Positions 11,011-20,510 of a stretch of 33,760 nt of DNA are shown piece after piece; the first letter of the stretch is position 1, and each line of letters begins with the position of its first letter. Under the pieces are notes generated by a model. The model did no database searches and was not told where the DNA came from. It was given only the letters and a program-made list of their open reading frames with translations. This DNA is from Schizophyllum amplum (lineage: Eukaryota; Basidiomycota; Agaricomycetes; Agaricales; Schizophyllaceae): positions 1 through 33,760 of the forward strand of contig VDMD01000208.1 in NCBI GenBank assembly GCA_007026445.1, read 5' to 3'. Made by a program: the position numbers and the translations under genes.

Positions 11011-11531
11011 TCCAGGCTCGTGTGATGCGAGGAGGATGGGGCCGGGGGAGAGCAGACAGGACGGAGGGGCGCGCAGTCTATATGCGATACCCTATTACGA
11101 GCGCGCGGGGCCCCGAGGGCACGCCAAGGGGAAACACTACGCGCATATGTGCGACAGGCTCTCGGTGTGCAGGCGGCTCGCAGCTTCCTCTGGTTACAGG
11201 AGGCTTTCTTCGCGCGGTTTGATTTGTCGTGGGCGGCCGGGGTTGGACGCTGGACAGCCCTGCTGCTGCTCATGTCGGGTTTTTATACTTACCCTTGTGT
11301 ATATCGTGGATATTCGCTCATGCATGGCTTGGTTGTATCATTATTATCTGGAATGTATACACGAGCGGTTTTAGGCTTGTGAACACTGTTGCGATGCGCA
11401 TAAGGAAGAATCAAAAGGGAGAGCGCGCGGTGAGGAAGCTATCGTGAGAAAGTCGGTCGAGGAGCCGATCATCAAGTTCAACTTTGCTTGGACCCTGCTT
11501 CTGCTCTGACTTGTATTCTTTGTCGAGCAGA
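11011..11531. other. Intergenic between Cdc25 and Sen54
   Basis: About 520 bases holding the 3' flank of the Cdc25 gene and the 5' flank of the next co-directional gene. No domain or RNA gene seen. Confidence 0.4.
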
Positions 11532-13235
11532 ATGGACGACACTTTCGAAAGGCCGACTGCCGGCGCGTTACCAACAACAGAAAGAGAGACGGCCCCAGAG
11601 GATGATGAACAAGCATCCGACGACGAGGAAGGCACCCAGGATTGGGCCAAGCTGGCGTGAGACCTTATTCCTTTCTCTGTTCGTTTGGCGTCATTATAAT
11701 TCGACCGACTTTTAGCCAAGCGTACTCCCGTTCAGCTGCGCCTGCCATTCCAAAACGAGGCGAAAAGGAATTTGAGCCTGTAGCGGGCGGCGGCTCTGGT
11801 CTACAGAAGCATGTACTAGAGCGCTCCCGCAATGCGATGTTCGACATCCTGCGTACGACGCGAGTTATTGCGAAGTAAGCCTTTGCCTGCAACCCCTCTA
11901 TTGTCACCAGTTCGCTAAGTGTACAATTGTAGTAAGAGCATGAGCTACGCCGTATGGTGTTCTGACATCGCCCGCGCACACGTCCTCGTCGCGCACGGCG
12001 TGCACTTCTCGAACATGGGACACTCGGCACCGAGGCCGTATGTGGACGACGAGGGAATGCAGAAGGTGCACAAGCGCCTAGAGCTGCTTCCTGAGGAGAC
12101 GATATACCTCGTTGAACGTGGAGCGCTCTTCTGCTGGAAAGACGGCGCGCCAGCGGTGGCTGTTCCAGGCATGGAGGAAGCTGGCGCGCCGCCGATGACC
12201 GTACAACAGGTGTATACCGAGCTGATTGGGATGGAGGGTTTGACTTTGGAGAAGTTGCAGGTAGGTGTTGGACTCTTAAATCGCTGCTGCATTGCCTGAC
12301 CTACAAAAGGTGTATGCCTACTTGAAGCGGTTGGGATATGTGGTCACTAGAGCCCATGCGCCAGATGAGAACTACCCGATGCCAACGCCCCCGAAGTTAT
12401 CATCCCGTGCGGCTGGTAGAGGCCTTTTCGGGATGTTAGGGTCTGGCATTTCGCGCTTCTTGGCCTTCCTTTGGCAACGTCCCTTTGACTGGTGGAATCC
12501 ACTATCTATAAATCGGTGGGTGGGCAGAATTGGCGGATATGGTTCGTCTCGGTTTGCCATTTTGCCTCAAAACATGTCAGCTGAACCCCCACAGCGCATG
12601 TTTATCGCTCGTTGCGCTTCATCCCGTCGGGCCACGACATTCAGCTTCGGCCTGCGGACAGTGAGAAACGAGAGCGCAACAAACAGGCATCGCCATACCG
12701 CGTCTTCTTCAATATCTACAAGCCGATGACCGCCTTCAAAAAGTCCAGCCCTCCGCCGCCAGATTACCAGGTTGTCGTCGTCAAGTAAGGCATCTGCTCT
12801 TCTTTTTTCTCTTTCCTTCCTAATGACTCCTTCTCCGTTTCCAGCGCGCGCACAACCCTCATGCCTTCCCTCCAAGAATTCGCCGACATGTTCGACCTGC
12901 TTCCCGAGCTCCCACCGCCCCTCCCGCGCAAGAAGAATTTCCTACCGCCTCCCGGCGAGAAGCCGGCGCCGGGGCAGAAGATCAACAGGGCTCTACCAAA
13001 TGCGCCCAAGCATGCGCGCCCGCCGCAGGAGCAGAAGACGCAGCCCCCGTCATCCTTCCTCGAGCGCGTGTTCCCTTGGGCGTTCCCTGCGCGTCCGCTA
13101 CCGGGCCCGAGGATCAATCCGTTCATGGCGCTGCGGGCTGGAAAGCGGATGATCATCATTGCTGCTGTGGATTCGGGGAACATTAGCTTCTATCGGTTCA
13201 TGCAGGGCTCGTTTGTTGACTGGCCTATGAACTGA
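11532..13235 (+). CDS. SEN54: tRNA-splicing endonuclease subunit Sen54
   Basis: Six exons join in phase (11532-11656, 11716-11874, 11933-12260, 12310-12541, 12595-12784, 12845-13235) to give 474 residues with no frame break. After an acidic N-terminus (DDEQASDDEEG), residues about 85-215 form the Sen54 N-terminal domain: IPKRGEKEFEP, VLERSRNAMFDILR, HFSNMGHS, LLPEETIYLVERGALFCW, MTVQQVYTELIG and VYAYLKRLGYVV. The C-terminus has PYRVFFNIYKP, DYQVVVVNART and IAAVDSGNISFYRF ending WPMN, also family hallmarks. Sen54 is a structural subunit of the Sen2/Sen34/Sen15/Sen54 complex that cuts introns from pre-tRNA. An intron-containing tRNA lies 5 kb downstream, presumably by coincidence. The start at 11532 is the only ATG giving the acidic leader and correct splicing. 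Confidence 0.9.
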
Positions 13236-13882
13236 TATGTTTGGACATCCAGTACTCTGCGAAATGTATATTTTGGCATATTGTGGCAATGTTCGGTTCT
13301 GTAGAACTCCATCGCAGTTTCTACGTGTATCTCGCAGGCTTTATGCTTGCTTGGATAGGGCAACTTGCCACTCTCGGCCACCGCTGCGCCGCGTACCAAC
13401 TATCTCAGCTCATCAGTACCGTCTCTTCGCATTGACATTTTGTTTGCCCCGATCTCCAGACGGCGACCGTCATCGTTCTCCTTCAAGTTTCTTATCTTCT
13501 CGCCCCCCTCACCCCTTTAGCATAACCTTAGTTAGGGTATACACATGTGCAAGCCTTATACAAGCCCTAGGTGTTCGCAGACTGGACTGAGCAGTGGGGA
13601 CACACCTTGGAATGTCGAACAAAGCCTGGCAACTTATAAAGCGAGGCTTGTCAGTTGAAGAAGGCGGTCAAAGATTACAATTCCTATAGATACTATGTTT
13701 ATCGATACAATGTGTGTGTAGGTAAGTACAGCCAGAAAAGCGCGACAACAGAAAACCAACCCCCTGGTGAAGACAGCAGTAGGATACTGTGATAAGAGAA
13801 GCAATGATAGCTGTTGTCTATCCAAGTCCATCCCGTGGCGCAAAGCCTCCCACTACTACGCACAACAGTTCATAGCCGCGAT
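13236..13882. other. Convergent 3' flanks of Sen54 and the esterase
   Basis: About 650 bases shared by two converging genes. AT-richer than the exons; no coding exon or RNA gene recognised. Confidence 0.45.
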
Positions 13883-15241
13883 CTACGCGGACGGCTGCGC
13901 GGTAGTCTCCCGCGGCTGCGAGGACTGCAGCGGCTGCTCGCTTCCATAAAAGATGCGACGCAGCTGCGCGCAAGCCTCCTCGTAGATGACGTCCCGCTCC
14001 GGATCGTTCCCGTTCACGCTCTTATCCCACGCGTGCGGCGCGCCCTCCACCATCCGCCAGCGGACGTCCTTGTCCAGCGGTGTCGACTCCAGACGCTCGC
14101 GGAACCGCTTCGCCTCCGCCAGCAGCTCGTCCCACTCGCACGTGTACATGAGAATGTCCTTCGGCAGGCCGCGCAGCATCTCGTCCGGCGCGACGCCCGG
14201 GGAGAGGTACGGATTGCGGCGGTCGAGGTCGATGGGCGGATGGAGGTAGGACGCGTCGAAGAGCTCGGTGAAGAACTTGGGAAGGCACTTGTCGGGCCGG
14301 GTGTTCGTCGCGCGGCGCTCCTCGCGGGTGTGTGTGAAGTCCAAGGATGGGTAGAAGGCGCAGATGGTCGCTATGCGGCCCTGGGCGTCGTACGTGCCGC
14401 GGCTGGCGGCGTTCATCGGCAGCTCGGTGTTGCCCTCCATGTGTGTCGGTTTGCCGAGACGGGCGCGCAGCTCGTACTGCCAGCGCAGCGGCACGGTGAA
14501 GGCCATGTTCCCGCCAGCGCTGAATCCGGAGACGGCGATGTTCTGAGTGTTGATCTTGAGCTCCTGGGCGTTCTCGACGAGGTAGAATATCGCGTCCACG
14601 CCGTCCTCGACGCCGGTGGGGAAGGGGTACTCGGGAGCGAGCCGGTACTCGACGGAGACGACGATGGCGTTGACGAGCTGGGAGCAGGAGGCGGCCCAGC
14701 GACAGTCGTCGGTCGCAGCGCCGATGGTGAAGCCTCCGCCGTGGAAGTTGACGATGACGGGGTATCCTTCCTCCTGTGTGGGGGAGTTGGGGTACCCCGG
14801 CGGGGTATAGAAGATGAGGGGGATGTCGCCGGGGGTGGTGGAGACGGTGGACTTGGCCTTGCGAGTGAAGTTGGGGCCTGGGGGGCGCGGGTGGGCAAGG
14901 GTGTGCATGTACATGCCGATCGCCATGAGCCTGCGCCAGGTCTTGGCCTCGAGGGCGAGCGACCAGCGGGATCGGACCTTGCTTGCCTTAACGTTGTCGA
15001 GCTTCTTGTCCGTTTCTAGCTCGCCGTCAAGCTTGTCCTGGGCCTCGTCCATCGGATCGAGCGCGGGGTTCTTGTAGGACGTGCTGGGCGAGGTGTTCGT
15101 GCTGGATGTTGTGTTGCTGGCCGCCGTCTTCGAGGACATCAGGGACGCAGAAGAAGGGGCGGACTTGAGCGAGATCTTGCTCCCCGTGCGGGAGAGCTTC
15201 CCCGCAACGGAGGAGATTTTGCGTTGCATACGGCCAGTCAT
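13883..15241 (-). CDS. Alpha/beta hydrolase of the hormone-sensitive lipase (HGGG) family
   Basis: A single uninterrupted 452-codon frame from ATG 15241 to TAG 13883. After a Ser/Thr-rich N-terminus (about 1-65), the hydrolase fold carries the oxyanion motif FHGGGF (His about 167), the nucleophile in GFSAGG (Ser about 241), an Asp in CEWDELL (about 371) and a His in EGAPHAW (about 403), the expected triad and spacing for esterases and lipases of the HSL/alpha-beta-hydrolase-3 class. VEYRLAPEYPFP is another family signature. The substrate cannot be told; carboxyl-ester hydrolysis is the family reaction. No obvious signal peptide, so probably intracellular. The upstream region is unusual: a foldback element begins about 40 bases before the start codon. 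Having no introns sets it apart from its neighbours. Confidence 0.88.
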   Translation of the reverse strand: MTGRMQRKISSVAGKLSRTGSKISLKSAPSSASLMSSKTAASNTTSSTNTSPSTSYKNPALDPMDEAQDKLDGELETDKKLDNVKASKVRSRWSLALEAKTWRRLMAIGMYMHTLAHPRPPGPNFTRKAKSTVSTTPGDIPLIFYTPPGYPNSPTQEEGYPVIVNFHGGGFTIGAATDDCRWAASCSQLVNAIVVSVEYRLAPEYPFPTGVEDGVDAIFYLVENAQELKINTQNIAVSGFSAGGNMAFTVPLRWQYELRARLGKPTHMEGNTELPMNAASRGTYDAQGRIATICAFYPSLDFTHTREERRATNTRPDKCLPKFFTELFDASYLHPPIDLDRRNPYLSPGVAPDEMLRGLPKDILMYTCEWDELLAEAKRFRERLESTPLDKDVRWRMVEGAPHAWDKSVNGNDPERDVIYEEACAQLRRIFYGSEQPLQSSQPRETTAQPSA

Positions 15242-15280
15242 GGTGGTGTAAGGCAAGCGGCGAGGGCAGACCTCAGATAA

Positions 15281-15528
15281 AAGAGGCTGTTTGATCCGTC
15301 AAAACTCGCCGCCGGACATAACTCGTGGAGCGCGATCTAGTTTTGAACGCGTTCAGAACGAAGTTTAAACTCGCTCTTGGAGCAGGCGTTACGGGCGCGG
15401 GACGAGCTCGTCCCCGCCAAAGACGCCTGATGTCATAGTTTGAACTCGAACTCGGAGTTTTGAACGCGTTCAAAACTCTCATCAAACAAAACTTGTCCAG
15501 AGCGAGTTTTGACGGATCAAACAGCCCC
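15281..15528. mobile_element. Foldback MITE, PIF/Harbinger-like (Tourist-type)
   Basis: The ends are inverted repeats: GGCTGTTTGATCCGTCAAAA and five further bases at 15285-15309 match 15502-15526 exactly in reverse complement. TAA lies directly outside the right end (15529-15531) and at 15278-15280 on the left, which suits the TWA duplication of PIF/Harbinger elements, as does the GGGGCTGTTTG-type end; the left outermost bases have diverged, so the exact end is uncertain. Inside are further palindromes: a perfect 24-bp one at 15455-15478 centred on ACGCGT, and GGGACGAGCTCGTCCC at 15399-15414, so the element could fold along most of its length. No coding capacity. Confidence 0.75.
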
Positions 15529-15531
15529 TAA

Positions 15532-16941
15532 AGCCAGGCCTTGACAAGCGCATGACGCAGAGCCGTGGCACTGCGGATTGGGCCGAGGCGGGCGCCACTG
15601 CATCATGGCTGTGCTCCCATAACGTCACTTGATTGACTTGGCTGCGCCCAGGGCCATAGCTCTTGGAAGGGCAAGTTCCTGCACCAGCTCTCGTGAAAGG
15701 TCAACACGAGTGCCCAATACAACCGATCCCCTGAGCATCGTGTTGTGGGAACAGAACAGCAGTCATGAGATGGTTGCGCTGAATCTGGCATCGTCAAATG
15801 GAGCAACAGTCAAACGAAGATCGCCATAGAAGCATCGAGAGCTCTCATACATATGCCGAATGTTGCCCGAATGAGACTTTTGAGAGCCCAAGGACCAAGT
15901 GACGTGAGGGGGACCTGGGGAAGGGAGGTATGGGGTCTGGATTTATCGGGACTCGGCAGCCTGCGCTTGATCACTGGAGCATGGCCTCGCACCGGTTATT
16001 CCTTTCTACACTTCGTTGGACTTCCTCGGTAGCATATCTGGACGAAAGGAGGGCAAACAATCAGACGTGAAGGAGCTGCCAATGGTGGGAGAGACAAGGT
16101 GCATGCGAAACGTCGTAGACGGTAGAGTGACTGGTCAGTCTCCTGTCACCTGCTACGGCAGTTGCCGGTTAGCGCTCTGGCAAGGTCCGAGGAGCGCAGA
16201 GTCTCCGTTTAGCGCTGAGCGCTGAGCACCGGGAGATAAGTTGAGGTGCTTGTTGAGGAGAGCGAATAACGAGAGCATGACGAGGGCGAGGGACAAATTT
16301 AGAGGGAGGGAAGAGAGAAGAGACGAAGCTCGCGAATCAACCCACTACTCACGAGGTAGCTCACGATCAGGTGACATCGCAAGTTCAACTCAATGCCCGA
16401 CGCCTGGAGTTCCGTCCACGCACAGGATGACCACCACAGCTTCACAGAACCTTGGCAGCCAAAAGCAGTGAAACTGGCCGAGTCGGGCAGAAAATCGTCA
16501 TGGCGCCAAAAACATAGTCTCCCAAGGCCTGGGCCTGAGAGTCCGTCGAGTACTATTGTAATCGGACTGTCTGCTAGCAAACGCGCCCCCGGATAGGCGG
16601 GTCGTGCTACATGTCGGGCTTTCTAACGAGATCGTGGGAAGCATTGCGAGTAGTATCTGAGTTACCCGCGCAGCCGACATACCAGACTACCAAGAACAGC
16701 GATTTAGGCCGAGTCGGGCCAAAGAATCGGTTCGAGTACAATGCATACGCTGTCTCAGCAATAGAGACTGCGAGACAAGCATACCAGAGGACGGCGCGTA
16801 CAGGCCAATTGCCGGCAGCGACGCACATTAATCATATCAGGGTTTCCCGGGGATCAAGGAGAAGACTCGACGTATAAAAGCTAGCTGGCGACACCGTCGG
16901 AATCACTGACCAGAGTTAAGCTCACCGCCACAACAAGTATC
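15532..16941. other. Intergenic, upstream flank of the short-chain dehydrogenase gene
   Basis: About 1.4 kb. The direct repeat GGCCGAGTCGGGC occurs at 16476-16488 and 16707-16719. A TATA box is annotated separately at 16873. Open frames of 60-90 codons occur without domain or splice support. Confidence 0.4.
16873..16879 (+). promoter_or_regulatory. TATA box of the short-chain dehydrogenase gene
   Basis: TATAAAA lies 63 bases before the ATG at 16942, a normal fungal TATA-to-start distance. Confidence 0.55.
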
Positions 16942-18040
16942 ATGTCCTCGTCCTCCACTGTTTACCTCGTCACCGGCGCGGGCCGCGGCATTGGTATGTC
17001 CCCTCCTCTACTTTGCTACCCATGCTTGCAGGCTGCTAACGAACACTCTTTACTGGCAGGCCTTGGGCTAGTCTCGCAGCTGGCCACTCGCCCGGACGTG
17101 GTCGTCTTCGCTGGCGTCCGGGACTTCTCCCGAAAGGGCGGGCTGGACGCCGTCGTCAGCGCCTATCCCGACCGAGTGCACATCATCAAGGTCGTCTCCG
17201 CGGATCAGCAGAACAACGACGAGGCCGTGCAGGAGATCAAGAAGGTCGCCGGACGCCTCGACGTCGTCATCGCCAACGCGGCCATCGACGTGCCCAAGAG
17301 GTCCCTGGACACCTCACCCGAGGAAATGATCGACCATTTCAATGTGAGTGGTCAAGAAAGAAAGTAAAAGACATGACTCACTCACTCACTTCCTCACTCA
17401 CTCGCCTTTTCGCCTCCCTCGCGTTTACCCAGGTGAACGTCAACGGCCCGCTCGTGCTCTTCCAGGCGGCGTACGAGGTTCTGCGCGCCAGCAAATCACC
17501 GAAATTCGTCTCCGTCTCATCCATCGTGGGCAGCGTCACCGTGGCACCAGAGTTTCCGACGAACCAAATGGCCTATGGCGTGTCCAAGGCATCCCTCAAT
17601 TGGGTGACGCGCAAGCTTCACACGGACAACCCGGATATGAGTGCGTGTGACAGTCAGCATCTACGAGAGCATGGCTGTGTTGACGTTGCTGCGTTCGTGC
17701 CCCTCACCTCCCTATGCTCTCGCCTCACCTCCTTCTGCTCTCGCATTACCTCCCCATGCTCTCGCCTCACCTCACTTCCCCATACTCTCGCTTCCCCCCT
17801 GCACCCCCGCTCACCTCCCACCCAGCCATCTTCCCTATCCATCCAGGCAATGTCGACACGCCCGGATTCGCAGAAATACTGCCTCAAGACCCGATTCTGT
17901 ACAAAATGATCGAGCAGGCCCCGCCGATCTCGGTGGAGGTGAGCGTGCGCGGGGTGCTGGAGCAGGTGGACGCGGCCACGAGGGAGACGCACGGGGGCAA
18001 GTTCGTGGATCATACGGGGTTAGGGAAGTTGCCGTGGTAG
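16942..18040 (+). CDS. Short-chain dehydrogenase/reductase (fungal ketoreductase type)
   Basis: Four exons (16942-16993, 17060-17343, 17433-17640, 17826-18040) join in phase to 252 residues, typical for a classical SDR. The Rossmann motif VTGAGRGIG opens the protein and is split by intron 1 inside the final Gly codon. Then come VIANAAID (the NAG-type strand motif), the catalytic Ser region SVSSIVGS, the YGVSK catalytic Tyr-Lys pair, and HPGNVDTP after the active site. Such enzymes use NAD(P)H to reduce carbonyls in the cytosol; the substrate is unknown, and the closest named type I would suggest is the norsolorinic-acid/C-factor ketoreductase group. Intron 3 (17641-17825, 185 nt) is about three times the usual length because it holds a 21-bp tandem repeat. 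The frame is clean throughout. Confidence 0.88.
17703..17791 (+). repeat. Minisatellite, 21-bp unit, about four copies, inside an SDR intron
   Basis: Units begin at 17703, 17724, 17745 and 17766 and share the form CTCACCTCCCCATGCTCTCG plus C; the last copy has a 5-base insertion. Wholly within intron 3 of the dehydrogenase gene and pyrimidine-rich on the sense strand. Confidence 0.75.
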
Positions 18041-18352
18041 GCGGGTGGATGTGGACAAGGTGAAGCTTGAAGTCGCGTGGTAGGCAGCGTAGACCTGAGA
18101 TGTTGTGGATTATATAATGTATGTGACCGCGCGGGATAACCACAGCCCTATCTAGTAGTATCATGGAGGACACCAAGTTGTTTGTTGGAACGGGATTCTG
18201 TCGTGTTATGGAAAAACTTCTGCCTGACTTCTGCCATCCTTTGCGTGCCCTTTGCGGCAAAGTAAGCAAGAGCGTTATTATGAGTATTAGTAGACGTCGT
18301 GCCCACTGCGGCCGTCGGCGCTCAGATGTCTACAGGGGAACTTGCGCGTATC
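18041..18352. other. Intergenic between the SDR and tRNA-Asn
   Basis: About 310 bases; 3' flank of the dehydrogenase and upstream flank of the tRNA. Nothing recognised. Confidence 0.4.
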
Positions 18353-18436
18353 TGCCCCGTGGCCCAGCTGGTTAAGGCGTGTGACTGTTACAGAATAGCA
18401 ATCACAAGATCGTGAGTTCGAACCTCATCGGGGCAG
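18353..18436 (+). tRNA. tRNA-Asn (anticodon GTT) with a 10-nt intron
   Basis: Folds as a cloverleaf: acceptor stem TGCCCCG (18353-18359) with CGGGGCA, discriminator G at 18436, D arm with AGCTGGTTAA loop, anticodon stem TGTGA/TCACA, variable loop AGATC and T arm GTGAG-TTCGAAC-CTCAT. The anticodon loop reads CTGTTA, then CAGAATAGCA (18391-18400), then A; removing those ten bases, which start one base after the anticodon, gives a seven-base loop with anticodon GTT (18387-18389). The D, anticodon and T arms agree with fungal tRNA-Asn. Splicing would need the Sen endonuclease, of which one subunit is encoded upstream in this window. Confidence 0.88.
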
Positions 18437-18705
18437 GCTTTTTGCTCCACTACGGAGCCTACATCGTCGCTGCTGACACCTCTCTCTAACAGCAGTTTCG
18501 CCTACTCGCCTACCCCAGGTTCAACATCGCTGAGAAGTCGAACCTTGAGATGAGTCACGATGGTCACGGACTGATCACGCATAGTCACGCGTATCTGACA
18601 GTGACAGCTGTCTCGACTCTCGACCCGTACCGTGTACGTCAATCCTGCTGACAGTGATTACCTCGGGCGCTTGTTGAACTTCGTGATACAGATCTTGCTG
18701 TTTTC
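18437..18705. other. Intergenic between tRNA-Asn and the ATP-grasp gene
   Basis: About 270 bases with no recognised coding or RNA feature. The cytosine/thymine-rich start could serve as the Pol III termination region, but no clean T run is present directly after the tRNA. Confidence 0.3.
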
Positions 18706-20510
18706 ATGTTCGTCTTCAACACAGCGATGTTGGTCTCTCGCTGTCCTCTGGCTATACTCAAGCAACGTGCTCTTCTCCGAAAGCACTTCAATAGATTAGG
18801 CGTTTGAAGTCATCTACGCGTCAGTGATGGGCGAAGCGCCCAGAAATCACGGCGCTTCTCACAAGGCTATTCTGTGGGGGGGATCGCGCAGCTGCACCGT
18901 AATCCCTTCCACTTGCTACGCTCATGACTCTCAACTGCCTGCCTTATCCCGTGAACTTTGCATTTCTCGACGGGAGGAAGCAGCAACCAGAGCGACCGCT
19001 ACGGGTGCGTCCATAATCTACTGACGTTCCCCTTCATAGGCTAAAGCAACGCAGATTCTGCTATCTAATGGTCGCTTCCCCGTTACCCTGGACCTCGCGC
19101 GACAGCTGCGAAGGGCGGGGCATGAGGTATACTGCGTCGACGCTATGCAGTATCACGTCTGCAAGTTCTCGAACGCTGTGCGCCAGTGCTGGCAGGTACC
19201 GTCCCCTCGCGTAGACGCGAGCGCCTACCTCGAGGGAGTAAAGAACGCCATAGAGAAAGTTGACATCGACCTCATCGTCCCCATGCACGAGGAGATCATA
19301 TACCTGGTTGAGTGCAACGACGAGGAGATATATCGCCGGCTGTTCGCACCACCCCTCCACATCCTCCTCCGCATGCACAACAAGTGGGAGTTTACGGAGT
19401 GGATGCGGACAATCGGCCTCGACGCGCCGGAGGCGTACCTCTGCAAGTCGTACGAGGACGTGGAGAAGGTACCTAACCAGGAGAAGAAGGAGTATGCGCT
19501 GAAGCCGGTCTTCGGGCGTGCGTCGCAGAATGTGTTCCATCTGAAGCCTGGGAAACCGCTTCCAGACCGCGCGGAATTGGACGTCTCGGACAACTGTCAC
19601 TGGATTGCGCAGGAGTGGCTGAAGGGCGACCGCTACTGCTCGTACGGCATCGTGCGGCAGGGTCACGTCAAGGCACTGAGCTTGTATGTCTTCTGAGATG
19701 CATATGCGTGCGCACGTACTGAATGCGCATCCCAGATACTCTGTTACCGAGACCATCGACGGTTCCTCGTGTGTCTATTTCAAGTCCATACACCACCCGC
19801 GTATTCAGGCCTACATGGACCACATTGCGAAGCAACTACCGACGACGACTGGAAAGCTCGCCTTCGACTTCATCGAGACACCCGACGGCCGCCTCGTAGC
19901 CATCGAGTGCAACCCACGCGCTACCTCGGGCGTCCATCTTTTCGGTGCCACGACGCGCCTCGCGAACGTCCTCACCGACCCGTTCGCCTTCCCTGTGCAA
20001 GCGGACGTTGGCGCAGCGCGCCAAATCATGCCGGGCATGCTGATGTGGGACCGCAAGCAGGCGCACGGGCTGCGCGCGTACGTGAAGCACCAGCAGCGGC
20101 TGATAGGCAGCAAGGACGTCGTGTTCTCGATGCGCGACCTGCTCCCGACGCTCATGCAGCCGTTCCTGCTCACCAGCTACTATGAGATCTGCCGCGAGAG
20201 GAAGCTGAAGCTGCCGGACATGTTTCAGTGGGACTGCACTTGGGAGCCGGAGGGGGAGAAGCTGGCGAGGGTGCGGCGGGTAATGGAGGAGGACAGGAAT
20301 GAGTGGAAGAAGTGCCCGATGTTGGATGTGGCGAAGCCGGACCCGAGGAGGATCGAGGATGAAACGGCGGAGAAGAAGGACGGGAAGAAGAGGTTGGCGC
20401 CGCTTCCGCCGGGATACCTTACGGACAAGATGGATATCGCCTCTTCTTCGACTGCCAAGGTGGACAACTGCGACGCGAGCGGCAGTGAAGACAGTCAGCT
20501 TGCGAAGTAG
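18706..20510 (+). CDS. ATP-grasp domain ligase of unknown substrate
   Basis: Exons 19040-19683 and 19736-20510 join in phase (intron 19684-19735). They encode a pre-ATP-grasp N-domain (ILLSNGRFPVTLDLARQL, AGHEVYCVDAMQYH, IDLIVPMHEEIIYL), a central ATP-binding part (YALKPVFGRASQNVF, WIAQEWLKGDRY) and the metal-binding end LVAIECNPRATSGVHLF. The layout is that of carbamoyl-phosphate-synthase-like ATP-grasp enzymes, which join a carboxylate to an amine or thiol using ATP; the substrate is not apparent. The charged tail (about 60 residues) is low complexity. A first exon 18706-18801 is my best guess: it gives a hydrophobic MFVFNTAMLV start and ends in the right phase, but implies a 238-nt intron with the weak donor GTTTGA. 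With it the protein has 504 residues. Confidence 0.8.

Noticed and set aside
11716..11874. Apparent frame break in Sen54 exon 2
   Set aside because: An initial mis-splitting of the codon across the intron suggested a break. Recounting shows the exon continues in phase (exon sum 1425 nt, 475 codons).
13500..13540. Telomere-like TTAGGG string
   Set aside because: A single gttagggt occurrence without tandem repetition.
14413..15019. Long open frames antisense to the esterase
   Set aside because: The sense frame has the complete catalytic motifs. The antisense frames arise from its strong third-position GC bias.
17373..17410. CTCA-rich run as a separate functional repeat
   Set aside because: A short microsatellite within an SDR intron, too small and degenerate to list as its own element.
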